A stretch of DNA of 64,000 nucleotides from Pseudomonas sp. LB-090624 (lineage in GTDB: Bacteria; Pseudomonadota; Gammaproteobacteria; Pseudomonadales; Pseudomonadaceae). A program made the position numbers and the translations under genes. Below the pieces are notes generated by a model. That model saw only the letters and a list, made by a program, of their open reading frames with translations. It was not told where the DNA came from and did no database searches. The stretch's first letter is position 1, and every line of letters begins with the position of its first letter. The DNA is taken from assembly GCF_003205205.1 (NCBI RefSeq), contig NZ_QJRL01000001.1, positions 248,001-312,000 of the forward strand, in the 5' to 3' direction. Below are positions 25,250 through 33,876 of this stretch, one piece after another.

Positions 25250-26621
25250 CAATGGCAGCCTGCGCGGGCGCCTGCTCGGCAACCTGGCGTTGCTGCTGGT
25301 GGTGCTGATGCTGGCCAGCGGCCTGAGTGCCTACTGGAACGGCCGTGAGGCCGCCGACACGGCGTATGACCGCACCTTGCTCGCCTCGGCGCGGACCATC
25401 GCCGCCGGCCTTTCGCAGCGCGATGGGTCGTTGAGCGCGGACGTGCCCTATGTGGCCCTGGACACCTTTGCCTACGACAGCGCCGGGCGCATTTACTACA
25501 CCGTGCTGGATATCAAGCAGCGGCTGATTTCCGGCTACGAGAACCTGCCGCCGCCGCCGCCGGGCACACCGCGTACCGACGACTACCCGGCGCTGGCGCG
25601 GTTCTACAACGCCACTTATCTGGGCCAGGACGTCCGCGTGGTCAGCTTGCTGAAGCCGGTGAGCGAGCCGAACATGAACGGCATGGCGGAAATTCGCGTA
25701 GCCGAGACCGAGGAAGCACGGGTGCGCATGGCCCGTGGGTTGATGGCTGACACCCTGCTGCGCCTGGGAATGCTGGCGTTGGGCGCGCTGGTGATGGTGT
25801 GGTTTGCCGTAAGTGCTGCATTGCGGCCGCTGGAGCGCCTGCGTACGGCAGTGGAAGAGCGCCAGCCGGACGACCTGCGGTCGTTGCCGGTGGTGCAGGT
25901 GCAACGGGAGTTGAGCCCGCTGGTGCGGGCCTTGAACCACTTTACCGAACGCTTGCGCGGCCAGTTCGAGCGCCAGGCGCAGTTCATCGCCGATGCGGCC
26001 CACGAACTGCGTACACCGCTGGCGGCCCTCAAGGCGCGGGTCGAACTGGGCTTGCGCTCGTCCGAGCCGCAGGAGTGGCGGCAGACCCTGGAGTCTGCGG
26101 CCCAGGGAACCGATCGCCTGACCCACCTGGCCAATCAGTTGCTGTCGTTGGCGCGGGTCGAGAACGGCGCCCGGGCGATAGCCGAAGGCGGTGCCCAGCG
26201 TCTGGACCTGAGCCAGCTGGCACGGGAACTGGGCATGGCCATGGCACCACTGGCGCACAAGCGCGGGGTGGCGCTGGCGCTGGAGGCCGAGGCGCCGGTG
26301 TGGCTGAAAGGGGAGCCGACGTTGCTCAACGAATTGTTGAGCAACCTGGTGGACAATGCCTTGGCGCATACGCCCGCGGGCGGTAACGTGATTTTGCGGG
26401 TTTTGGCGCCGGCCGTGCTGGAGGTGGAGGATGACGGGCCGGGGATTCCCGAGGCCGAGCGCGAGCGGGTGTTCGAGCGCTTCTACCGCAAGAGTGCGCA
26501 GGGCAGCGGGTTGGGGCTGGCGATCGTTGGTGAGATCTGCCGGGCGCACCTGGCGCAGGTGAGCCTGCATGATGGGGCCAAGGGTGGATTGCGGGTGCGG
26601 GTGAGCTTTATCGCTGATTGA
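25242..26621 (+). CDS. tctE: TctE-like sensor histidine kinase
   Basis: Kinase of 459 residues. The N-terminal helix (LLGNLALLLVVLMLASGLSAY) is followed by a periplasmic domain of the TctE/2CSK_N type (AYDRTLLASARTIAAG; VPYVALDTFAYDSAGRIYY) and a second helix near residue 170. The H-box is [18 protein letters not shown], and the N and G boxes are ELLSNLVDNALAH and GSGLGLAIVGEI. I chose ATG 25242, which overlaps the tctD stop, rather than the frame start at 25179 inside tctD. Its proline run PPPPPG lies in the sensor domain. Confidence 0.9.
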   Translation: MRDNGSLRGRLLGNLALLLVVLMLASGLSAYWNGREAADTAYDRTLLASARTIAAGLSQRDGSLSADVPYVALDTFAYDSAGRIYYTVLDIKQRLISGYENLPPPPPGTPRTDDYPALARFYNATYLGQDVRVVSLLKPVSEPNMNGMAEIRVAETEEARVRMARGLMADTLLRLGMLALGALVMVWFAVSAALRPLERLRTAVEERQPDDLRSLPVVQVQRELSPLVRALNHFTERLRGQFERQAQFIADAAHELRTPLAALKARVELGLRSSEPQEWRQTLESAAQGTDRLTHLANQLLSLARVENGARAIAEGGAQRLDLSQLARELGMAMAPLAHKRGVALALEAEAPVWLKGEPTLLNELLSNLVDNALAHTPAGGNVILRVLAPAVLEVEDDGPGIPEAERERVFERFYRKSAQGSGLGLAIVGEICRAHLAQVSLHDGAKGGLRVRVSFIAD

Positions 26622-26667
26622 CGGGTTGCCTGTGCTGGGCCCTGGCGCCAGCATCGGCTTACACGGC

Positions 26668-27474
26668 TCAGCGCAACATGCTCCGCGCCTCGAGTAACTC
26701 ATCTACCTCCAGCTCGGTACCGAACGGCAGGCCAAGGTGGCGGTAGGCCGGCAGTGCTGCCAACGGCCGGTTGCGGCCGCGTTGGCTGATGCAGCGGGCG
26801 ATCTGCACGATGTCGATGTAATCGACCTTGTCGGTCTGCCGGTCCAGGTCCTGCATCTGGCTTGGCAAGTTGACCAACTGCTCCGGAAACTCCCACAGCT
26901 TGAGGATTTTGTCACCCAGCACTGGCTGGATCTGCTCGATCACGTAATGCAGGCATACCGGGTCGGACAACAGCTCATTGTGCTCTTCGGCATAGATCAG
27001 CACCGGTAAGGCGCCAATCTGGTTGACCAACCCGCCCAGGGTGGCCTGGTCCGGCTTGAGGTGGGTGTAGCGGCGGCATATTTCGTAGCTGATACCTGCC
27101 ACTTCCAAGCTGTTGACCCAGATATCCCGCAATTTCTGTTCAACTGCCGGCGAGCGTGCGTGGAAGATCTGCTCGATTACCAGGCCAATGGCCAGGTTGC
27201 AGCTGTAGTTGATGCCCAGCCGCGTGATCGCAGTGTGCAGGTCGGTAACCTCGACCGCCGCGCGCAGCAGCGGGCTGTTGACGACTTTGATCAGGCGCGC
27301 TGAAAGGGCCGCGTCGCGACCTATCACCTTGCTCAGGGCCGCTACGCTGATCTCGCTGTCTTCTGCCGCCTCGCGGATGCTCAAGGCGACCTCGGGCAGG
27401 GTTGGCAGGACCAGGTCATCCTTTTCGATGGCGTCGAGCAATTGTGCTTGAACCATCTCGGCCAGCTTGTTCAT
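26668..27474 (-). CDS. HDOD-domain protein
   Basis: Protein of 268 residues, essentially one HDOD domain: PTLPEVALSIREAAEDSEISVAAL, then DAALSARLIKVVNSPLLR. HDOD proteins keep an HD-like fold without full metal ligands and act in signalling networks, often with c-di-GMP enzymes. Here no signalling domain is fused. It lies alone between the convergent tctE and the ygfZ gene upstream. No specific function can be assigned. Confidence 0.85.
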   Translation of the reverse strand: MNKLAEMVQAQLLDAIEKDDLVLPTLPEVALSIREAAEDSEISVAALSKVIGRDAALSARLIKVVNSPLLRAAVEVTDLHTAITRLGINYSCNLAIGLVIEQIFHARSPAVEQKLRDIWVNSLEVAGISYEICRRYTHLKPDQATLGGLVNQIGALPVLIYAEEHNELLSDPVCLHYVIEQIQPVLGDKILKLWEFPEQLVNLPSQMQDLDRQTDKVDYIDIVQIARCISQRGRNRPLAALPAYRHLGLPFGTELEVDELLEARSMLR

Positions 27475-27528
27475 GGGCGTGTCTACCGCAGTGGTGGTGC
27501 GGCCCCGCCGCAGGGCGGGGCAGGCTGG

Positions 27529-28470
27529 TCAGCGCTGGATTTCTCGGTCGCGGTCCAGTTCGTAAGGCAGGGTCAGCACTTGCAGGCGAGGGCCTTCCAG
27601 GCTGCCCAGGTGCAGGTTGTCGTCTTCGACAGCCTCGGCACTGAGTACCGCGAGCAGTTCGCAGCCTGCGCCGTTGCCGGCAGCAATCACCACTTCACCG
27701 ACTGACGAACCATGGGTGGGCGAGAAAATTTCGGCCCCTGGGGCAGGGATGGCCTGCTGGTCCAGGGCCAGGCGATACTGACGACGCTTGAGCTTGCCAA
27801 GGTACTGCATGCGCGCGACGATTTCCTGGCCGGTGTAGCAGCCCTTCTTGAAGCTGACACCATCGACCGCTTGCAGGTTGATCATCTGGGGGATGAACAG
27901 CTCACGGGTTGGCCCCATGACCTGGCCGATCCCGGCGCGAACCTGGCCCAGCAGCCAGTCGTTGAGGCTGCCTTCGGGCAGGGCGGCAGCAAGCGCCTGG
28001 CGCACCGGCTCGGCGTTGTCTGCCGGTGCCCACAGCTCTACGCGGCCAGGGGACACGGTAATGGCGATCAGCCCTTCATGGCGTACGGTACTGCCAGCGG
28101 CAGCAGGCACATCGAGCCCCAGGGCCTGAAGTGCCGCTGCGCCACCCTGCAGGCCGAAGCGCACCCAGGCGGGGCTCTCGTCGGTCAGCGTGGCCTTGGA
28201 GAACACGGCGTACTTCTTCAGGTCGGCCAGTTGCGCGTCCAGCAGTTCGCTGGCCATGGCCAGCAGGTAGCCATTGCCTTCGGGCAAGATGCGGAAGCTC
28301 GACTGCATGCGCCCCTTGACCATGCAGCGGGCGCCAAGGCTGGCATATTCCTGGCTGAGGTAGTTGATGTTGCAGGTCAGCTGGCCTTGCAGGAACTTGC
28401 CTGCATCGGAGCCGCGGACGGCGAGAATGCCCTCGTGGGACAGGGGGCAGAAGAAAGCGGAATCGGCCAT
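27529..28470 (-). CDS. ygfZ: YgfZ, folate-binding Fe-S cluster repair protein
   Basis: Protein of 313 residues of the GcvT-like YgfZ family, which uses tetrahydrofolate to help maintain certain iron-sulfur enzymes. The signature KGCYTGQE, with its essential Cys, occurs as KKGCYTGQEIVARMQYLGK. The N-terminal region HEGILAVRGSDAGKFLQGQLT is also typical. It is divergent from sdhE, a flavin-assembly factor, an arrangement common in gamma-proteobacteria. Confidence 0.92.
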   Translation of the reverse strand: MADSAFFCPLSHEGILAVRGSDAGKFLQGQLTCNINYLSQEYASLGARCMVKGRMQSSFRILPEGNGYLLAMASELLDAQLADLKKYAVFSKATLTDESPAWVRFGLQGGAAALQALGLDVPAAAGSTVRHEGLIAITVSPGRVELWAPADNAEPVRQALAAALPEGSLNDWLLGQVRAGIGQVMGPTRELFIPQMINLQAVDGVSFKKGCYTGQEIVARMQYLGKLKRRQYRLALDQQAIPAPGAEIFSPTHGSSVGEVVIAAGNGAGCELLAVLSAEAVEDDNLHLGSLEGPRLQVLTLPYELDRDREIQR

Positions 28471-28603
28471 GGGTCATCGCGGTGGCTAAAGACTGGCGGC
28501 CATCATAGAACGCCGGTAACAAAATAGGTAGGTGACTAGACCAACGCCCGGTGTCGCTTCGCTCGGCTGGCTGTATACTGGCGGGCCATTCGAGGAGGGC
28601 CCC

Positions 28604-28858
28604 ATGGTCGAACAAACTGAACTCAACCGGCTTTTCTGGCACAGCCGCCGCGGCATGCTGGAACTGGACGTGCTGCTGGTGCCTTTCACCCAGGAAGTCT
28701 ACCCCAGCCTCAACGAAACCGACCGCGAACTCTATGTGCGTCTGTTGAGCTGCGAGGATCAGGACATGTTCGGCTGGTTCATGGAGCGCACCGAGTCCGA
28801 GGACCCGGAGCTGCAACGCATGGTCCGCATCATTCTGGACCGTGTCCAGCCCAAGTGA
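28604..28858 (+). CDS. sdhE: SdhE, FAD assembly factor
   Basis: Protein of 84 residues that promotes covalent flavinylation of succinate dehydrogenase SdhA. The conserved RGMxE motif is [11 protein letters not shown], and the five-helix fold is indicated by [14 protein letters not shown] chose ATG 28604, with GGAGGG upstream. It overlaps the next gene by 17 bp. Confidence 0.93.
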   Translation: MVEQTELNRLFWHSRRGMLELDVLLVPFTQEVYPSLNETDRELYVRLLSCEDQDMFGWFMERTESEDPELQRMVRIILDRVQPK

Positions 28859-29300
28859 TTGCTTTGAATGCCGCTGGCAAGGCTCGCGCCTGTTGCTGGC
28901 GGCCTACATGGCTTGCCAGGTGCTCGCCTGGCTTGCTGTATGGACGAGCCCGTTGCCGGCCTGGCTGGCTTTGTCTGTTGTTGGCATCTGTATCGCCCAC
29001 GCTGGCTGGGCGATTCCTCGACGAATTCTTCTGACCCATGAGCATGCCATTGTCGGCCTGCGCCGTGATGCGCGCGGCTGGCAGGTGTTCAGCCGTGGTT
29101 GTGGCTGGCAGCCGGTGCGGTTGTGCCGGGATAGCGTAGCGTTGCCACGGTTGGTGGTTCTGCGCTTTGAGCGGGTGGGCCGAAGGGTGGGGGAGAGCCA
29201 GTGCATACCGCAGGATGCGCTAGGGGCTGACGAGCATCGGCGCTTGCGGGTACGGTTGAAGTTCAGCCGGCGGCGCTGGGCTGCGGTGAGCCGGGCCTAG
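28842..29300 (+). CDS. ygfX: YgfX-family membrane protein
   Basis: Protein of 152 residues with two transmembrane helices near residues 16-35 and 38-56 ([34 protein letters not shown]), then a basic soluble part ending [12 protein letters not shown]. Order and overlap with sdhE match the sdhE-ygfX pair of enterobacteria, where YgfX was also described as CptA, a toxin partner of SdhE. A toxin role is debated; I call only the family. Confidence 0.8.
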   Translation: MSSPSDCFECRWQGSRLLLAAYMACQVLAWLAVWTSPLPAWLALSVVGICIAHAGWAIPRRILLTHEHAIVGLRRDARGWQVFSRGCGWQPVRLCRDSVALPRLVVLRFERVGRRVGESQCIPQDALGADEHRRLRVRLKFSRRRWAAVSRA

Positions 29301-29378
29301 ATCGACCTCGGCTTAGCTTCATCGCGGGCACGCCCGCGTTCATCGAACAAAACATACCTTAATGATTTGGCAGGGGCT

Positions 29379-29463
29379 CTGTGGGAGCGGGCTTGCCCCG
29401 CGAACACCGGCGAGGCGGGTGCCATGCACCGCACGGCCCCCTTCGCGGGACAGGCCCGCGAAG
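29379..29463. repeat. REP-type repeat
   Basis: CTGTGGGAGCGGGCTTGCCCCGCGAACACCGG is followed by CTTCGCGGGACAGGCCCGCGAAG, the latter a hairpin by itself. These are the two halves of the standard P. putida-group REP. It lies between the convergent ends of ygfX and nadB. Confidence 0.75.
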
Positions 29464-29478
29464 GCCGCGACGCGGTTT

Positions 29479-31083
29479 TCAGCGCGGGCTGAGGATGGTG
29501 TCCTTGGCCTCGTCCAGCATCCCTGGGTAATCCAGGGTGTAGTGCAGTCCGCGGCTTTCCTTGCGCTGCATCGCCGACAAGATCATCAATTCGGCCACCT
29601 GCGCCAAGTTGCGCAACTCGATCAGGTCGCGGCTGACCTTGTAGTTGCTGTAGAACTCGTCGATTTCATCCAGCAGCAAACGAATGCGATGCTGCGCCCG
29701 CTGCAACCGCTTGCTGGTGCGCACGATGCCCACGTAGTCCCACATGAAACGCCGCAGCTCGTCCCAGTTGTGCGCAATGATCACATCCTCGTCCGAATCG
29801 GTAACCTGGCTGGCGTCCCAGCCGGGCAGGGCCTTGGGCATGGCCACTTGCTCCAGGTTCGCCTCGATGTCGGCAGCAGCGGCGCGGCCATAGACGAAGC
29901 ACTCCAACAGCGAGTTGCTGGCCATGCGGTTGGCACCGTGCAGGCCGGTGAAGCTGGTTTCGCCAATGGCATACAGGCCCGCCACGTCGGTGTGGCCACG
30001 CTCGTCGACCATCACCCCGCCGCAGGTGTAGTGCGCCGCTGGCACCACCGGGATCGGCTGGCGGGTGATATCGATACCGAATCCCAGGCAACGCTCGTAA
30101 ACGGTGGGGAAGTGGCTCTTGATGAAGTCGGCCGGCTTGTGGGTGATGTCCAGGTACACGCAGTCCACGCCCAGGCGCTTCATCTCGTGGTCGATGGCGC
30201 GGGCGACGATGTCTCGCGGAGCCAGCTCTTCGCGTGGGTCGAAGCGCGGCATGAAGCGTTCACCGTTGGGCAGGCGCAGCAGGGCGCCCTCGCCACGCAG
30301 GGCTTCGGTGATCAGGAAGCTTTTCGCCTGCGGGTGGTACAGGCAGGTCGGGTGGAACTGATTGAACTCCAGGTTCGCCACCCGGCAACCGGCCCGCCAG
30401 GCCATGGCGATGCCGTCGCCGCAAGCACCGTCGGGGTTGCTGGTATAGAGGTAGACTTTGGCCGCGCCACCCGTGGCCAGTACGGTGAATCGCGCGCCGA
30501 AGGTGTCCACCTCACCGGTGTTGCGGTCGAGCACGTAGGCACCCAGGCAGCGCTCGCCGGGCAGCCCAAGGCGCCGTTCGGTGATCAGGTCGACTGCTAC
30601 GCGCTGTTCCAGCAACTGGATATTCGGGCGCAGGCGAGCCTGTTCCAGCAGCGTGGTAAAGATTGCCGCACCGGTAGCGTCGGCAGCATGGATGATGCGT
30701 CGGTGGCTATGGCCGCCCTCACGGGTGAGGTGGAACTCGAAGCCGCCATCGTCGACGCTGTAGTGCTCATCGCGGGTAAAGGGTACACCTTGCTCGATCA
30801 GCCACTGGATGGCTTCGCGGCTGTGTTCGACGGTAAAACGCACCGCGTCTTCATGGCACAGGCCACCGCCGGCATTGAGGGTGTCCTCGACATGCGACTG
30901 CACGGTATCGGTATTGTCCAGCACGGCGGCGACACCGCCTTGGGCCCAGAACGTCGAGCCATTGGCCAGGTCGCCCTTGCTCAGCACGGCTACGCGCAGG
31001 TGGCTGGGGAGGTTAAGTGCCAGGCTGAGACCGGCGGCACCGCTGCCGATCACCAGGACATCATGTTGGAATTGTTGGCTCAT
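29479..31083 (-). CDS. nadB: L-aspartate oxidase
   Basis: FAD-dependent enzyme of 534 residues that oxidises L-aspartate to iminoaspartate, the first step of de novo NAD synthesis. The N-terminal dinucleotide motif is [15 protein letters not shown]. The succinate-dehydrogenase-like region includes [13 protein letters not shown] and [17 protein letters not shown]. The capping and C-terminal regions are complete. It is divergent from algU, as in other pseudomonads. Confidence 0.96.
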   Translation of the reverse strand: MSQQFQHDVLVIGSGAAGLSLALNLPSHLRVAVLSKGDLANGSTFWAQGGVAAVLDNTDTVQSHVEDTLNAGGGLCHEDAVRFTVEHSREAIQWLIEQGVPFTRDEHYSVDDGGFEFHLTREGGHSHRRIIHAADATGAAIFTTLLEQARLRPNIQLLEQRVAVDLITERRLGLPGERCLGAYVLDRNTGEVDTFGARFTVLATGGAAKVYLYTSNPDGACGDGIAMAWRAGCRVANLEFNQFHPTCLYHPQAKSFLITEALRGEGALLRLPNGERFMPRFDPREELAPRDIVARAIDHEMKRLGVDCVYLDITHKPADFIKSHFPTVYERCLGFGIDITRQPIPVVPAAHYTCGGVMVDERGHTDVAGLYAIGETSFTGLHGANRMASNSLLECFVYGRAAAADIEANLEQVAMPKALPGWDASQVTDSDEDVIIAHNWDELRRFMWDYVGIVRTSKRLQRAQHRIRLLLDEIDEFYSNYKVSRDLIELRNLAQVAELMILSAMQRKESRGLHYTLDYPGMLDEAKDTILSPR

Positions 31084-31518
31084 GTCGGGACACTAGTAAT
31101 CTTTGGAAGGGGCACGGCACAATAGTCACGCGCCGATGGCATTGTGAAACTATCGTTAAACTGGGCCGGGTTGCCTTTATAGCAGCCCCGGGTGGCCAAT
31201 TTCCATGCCACTTGCCAGGTTGCGTCAACCTTTGTGGGAACTTTCCGACATGGCCGGAAATCCTATGAAGGCTGCCCGCACGCCACAATTTGCCGCGGCG
31301 ACGCAGGGCGGCAGGCCTAACCGGGCTGACCCCTGCGTATTCGAAACCTGATTATCGACGTAGCCGGCCGTGACCGCGCCGCGTCTTCCGTGCTAGCCGA
31401 CCAAGGGCAGCAGGAAACTTGCTTGGAGGGGAGAACTTTTGCGCAAAGCCCGAGTCTATGGTTGCAAGCCTGAACGATGGCTGATGCAACGCTCCTTCGA
31501 GTTCACTGAGGAGTGTTC
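31084..31518. other. nadB-algU intergenic region
   Basis: A 435-bp region between divergent genes. It contains the AlgU-dependent promoter (listed separately) near the right end and presumably the nadB promoter at the left. Apart from these I see no gene or RNA structure. Confidence 0.6.
31433..31457 (+). promoter_or_regulatory. AlgU (sigma-E type) autoregulated promoter
   Basis: GAACTT at 31433-31438, a 16-bp spacer, then TCTAT from 31455. This matches the AlgU consensus GAACTT-N16-TCTGA except at the last bases. It lies about 55 bp upstream of the algU ATG. Confidence 0.85.
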
Positions 31519-32100
31519 ATGCTAACCCAGGAAGAGGATCAGCAGCTTGTCGAGCGCGTGCAGCGTGGTGACAGGCGAGCGTTCGATCTGTTGGTGCTGA
31601 AGTATCAGCACAAGATTCTCGGGTTGATCGTGCGGTTCGTTCACGATACCCACGAGGCCCAGGATGTAGCACAGGAAGCCTTCATCAAGGCCTACCGTGC
31701 GCTTGGCAACTTCCGCGGCGACAGTGCGTTTTATACGTGGCTGTACCGCATCGCCATCAACACGGCGAAGAATTACCTGGTGTCCCGTGGAAGACGGCCG
31801 CCAGACAGTGATGTGAGCTCCGAGGATGCGGAGTTTTACGACGGCGATCATGGCCTCAAGGATCTCGAGTCCCCAGAGCGCTCGTTGTTGCGGGATGAAA
31901 TCGAAGGCACCGTCCATCGGACCATCCAGCAACTGCCAGAGGACCTGCGCACGGCATTGACCCTGCGCGAGTTCGACGGACTGAGTTACGAGGACATTGC
32001 CAGTGTCATGCAATGCCCGGTGGGTACCGTGCGCTCTCGAATCTTCCGCGCTCGGGAGGCCATAGACAAAGCCCTGCAGCCGTTGTTGCAGGAAACCTGA
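31519..32100 (+). CDS. algU: RNA polymerase sigma factor AlgU (RpoE/sigma-22)
   Basis: Extracytoplasmic-function sigma factor of 193 residues. Region 2 (YQHKILGLIVRFVHDTHEAQDVAQEAFIKAYRAL) and region 4 (LREFDGLSYEDIASVMQCPVGTVRSRIFRAREAI) are complete. It drives envelope-stress and exopolysaccharide genes and is held inactive by MucA. I took the second ATG (MLTQEEDQ), the known start of the family; an ATG six bases earlier is in frame. It heads algU-mucA-mucB. Confidence 0.96.
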   Translation: MLTQEEDQQLVERVQRGDRRAFDLLVLKYQHKILGLIVRFVHDTHEAQDVAQEAFIKAYRALGNFRGDSAFYTWLYRIAINTAKNYLVSRGRRPPDSDVSSEDAEFYDGDHGLKDLESPERSLLRDEIEGTVHRTIQQLPEDLRTALTLREFDGLSYEDIASVMQCPVGTVRSRIFRAREAIDKALQPLLQET

Positions 32101-32131
32101 GACAGCGGCGACAGCCAAGAGAGGAACCGCC

Positions 32132-32722
32132 ATGAGTCGTGAAGCTTTGCAGGAATCGCTGTCCGCGGTGATGGATAACGAAGCGGACGAACTGGAATTG
32201 CGTCGGGTGTTGAATGCCGTCGACGATGCCGAAACCCGTGCTACCTGGTCGCGTTACCAGGTTGCCCGCGCAGCCATGCACAAGGAGCTGCTGCTGCCTA
32301 ACCTGGATCTCGCTTCGGCGGTATCTGCCGCGCTGGCTGACGAAGCCGTGCCGGCCAAGGTCAATAAAGGGCCTTGGCGCAGCATTGCCCGTCTGGCGGT
32401 TGCTGCTTCGGTTACCGTGGCCGTGCTGGCTGGCGTACGTATGTACAACCAGGACGAGATCACTGGCGCCGAGCTGGCTGCCCAGCAACCTGCTCAGCAG
32501 GGCCTGAGCGTGCCACAAGCACAGGGCCCAGCCGTTTTGGCAGGCTATAGTGAAAGCAGTGAGCAACCGACCGGGCCGATGGCCAACGGCGTGCTGCAGA
32601 ACCAGGCCGGCTGGGATCAGCGTCTGCCAGGCTACCTGCGCCAGCATGCCCAGGAGTCTGCGCTGAAGGGCACTGAAACCGCATTGCCCTACGCTCGCGC
32701 CGCTAGCCTGGAAAACCGTTAA
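32132..32722 (+). CDS. mucA: Anti-sigma factor MucA
   Basis: Membrane anti-sigma factor of 196 residues. The cytoplasmic RseA_N-like domain (REALQESLSAVMDNEADELELRR) binds AlgU. One transmembrane helix (about 84-104, ARLAVAASVTVAVLAGVRMY) follows, then a periplasmic domain where MucB binds and the site-1 protease cuts. The frame is intact to its usual length, so no mucoidy-type truncation is present. Confidence 0.94.
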   Translation: MSREALQESLSAVMDNEADELELRRVLNAVDDAETRATWSRYQVARAAMHKELLLPNLDLASAVSAALADEAVPAKVNKGPWRSIARLAVAASVTVAVLAGVRMYNQDEITGAELAAQQPAQQGLSVPQAQGPAVLAGYSESSEQPTGPMANGVLQNQAGWDQRLPGYLRQHAQESALKGTETALPYARAASLENR

Positions 32723-32734
32723 GTAAGGAGGATC

Positions 32735-33700
32735 ATGCGCGCGCTACCTCTCTTGTCGCTGCTGATTGGCAGCTGCATGACGGTGCCAGCGTTGGCGGCC
32801 AATTCTTCGCCCGAGGCGAGCGAGTGGCTGAACAAGCTGGCACAGGCCGAGCAAAAACAGAGCTATCAAGGCTCTTTTGTCTACGAACGTAACGGCAGCT
32901 TCTCCTCCCACGACATCTGGCACAGGGTCGAAGGCGGCAAGGTCAGTGAGCGGCTGTTGCAGCTCGATGGCGCCGCCCAGGAAATCGTGCGCGTGGATGG
33001 CAAGGTGGAATGCGTCAGCGGGGCCTTGGCCAGCAGTGTCTCGGCACCCCCGGACACCGCCTCACGTGTGCTTGATCCGCTCAAACTGATGAGCTGGTAC
33101 GACTTGAGCGTGGCGGGCAAGTCACGGGTCGCCGGGCGCGACGCCGTGATTGTCACCCTGACCCCGCGGGACCAGCATCGCTATGCTTTCGAATTGCACC
33201 TGGATCGAAAGACCGGCCTGCCGCTACGCTCGTTGATGCTCAACGACAAAGGGCAGTTGCTGGAGCGCTTCCAGATGACCCGCCTTGATACTGACGAACT
33301 GCCCACTGATGCCGACATGCGTCCCGGGGCAGGGTGCAAGCCAGTGCGGCAAGTCACGGCTGCCGGCAACGATAGCGTCGCCGGCTGGCGTTCGGACTGG
33401 CTGCCCCCGGGTTTCGAGTTGGTCAACAGCTCCATGCGCAGCGACCCCAAGCGCAACAGTTCGGTCAGCAGCTTGATGTATGACGACGGCCTGGCGCGTT
33501 TCTCGGTGTTTCTCGAGCCGGTAAATGATGATGGCGGTACCGACGTGCGCACCCAGTTGGGCCCGACTTCGGCGGTTTCACGTCGCCTTAACACCCCCAA
33601 GGGTAAGGTGATGGTGACCGTGGTCGGCGAAATTCCGCTGGGTACGGCAGAACGCGTCGCCCTCTCGATGCGCCCTCAGGACGCTCAGGCACGCCAGTAA
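32735..33700 (+). CDS. mucB: Periplasmic regulator MucB/RseB
   Basis: Periplasmic protein of 321 residues. The signal peptide ends VPALAANSS. The N-terminal LolA/LppX-like domain (SYQGSFVYERNGSFSSHDIWHRVEGGK) and the smaller C-terminal domain (PPGFELVNSS; VSSLMYDDGLARFSVFLEP) are both present. It shields MucA from proteolysis and releases it on sensing lipid signals. It starts 12 bp after mucA. Confidence 0.94.
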   Translation: MRALPLLSLLIGSCMTVPALAANSSPEASEWLNKLAQAEQKQSYQGSFVYERNGSFSSHDIWHRVEGGKVSERLLQLDGAAQEIVRVDGKVECVSGALASSVSAPPDTASRVLDPLKLMSWYDLSVAGKSRVAGRDAVIVTLTPRDQHRYAFELHLDRKTGLPLRSLMLNDKGQLLERFQMTRLDTDELPTDADMRPGAGCKPVRQVTAAGNDSVAGWRSDWLPPGFELVNSSMRSDPKRNSSVSSLMYDDGLARFSVFLEPVNDDGGTDVRTQLGPTSAVSRRLNTPKGKVMVTVVGEIPLGTAERVALSMRPQDAQARQ

Positions 33701-33799
33701 AGGCGGGCCTTTGCGGGCTGTGCCAAGGCAGGCGGACATGCGGCTGAAATGAAATTAAAGCATTGTCATTTGCAATCCATCGGTAAATTTCCTATAGGT

Positions 33800-33817
33800 C
33801 AGGCTCTCAGGAGCCTG
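33800..33817 (+). promoter_or_regulatory. Hairpin in the mucB-mucD gap
   Basis: CAGGCTC-TCAG-GAGCCTG followed by GCCTTTCC: a 7-bp stem with a weak pyrimidine-rich tail. It could partly terminate algU operon transcription before mucD or act in the mucD leader. It sits where mucC would be in P. aeruginosa. Confidence 0.45.
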
Positions 33818-33876
33818 GCCTTTCCTGCTTTGTGCAGGGGCCTTTCTAAACTACCGCTCGTTGTGACGGGAGCCGT

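Noticed and set aside
28842..29300. sdhE-ygfX as a toxin-antitoxin pair
   Set aside because: SdhE is a flavin assembly factor and the pair is a conserved housekeeping arrangement; toxin activity cannot be supported from sequence.
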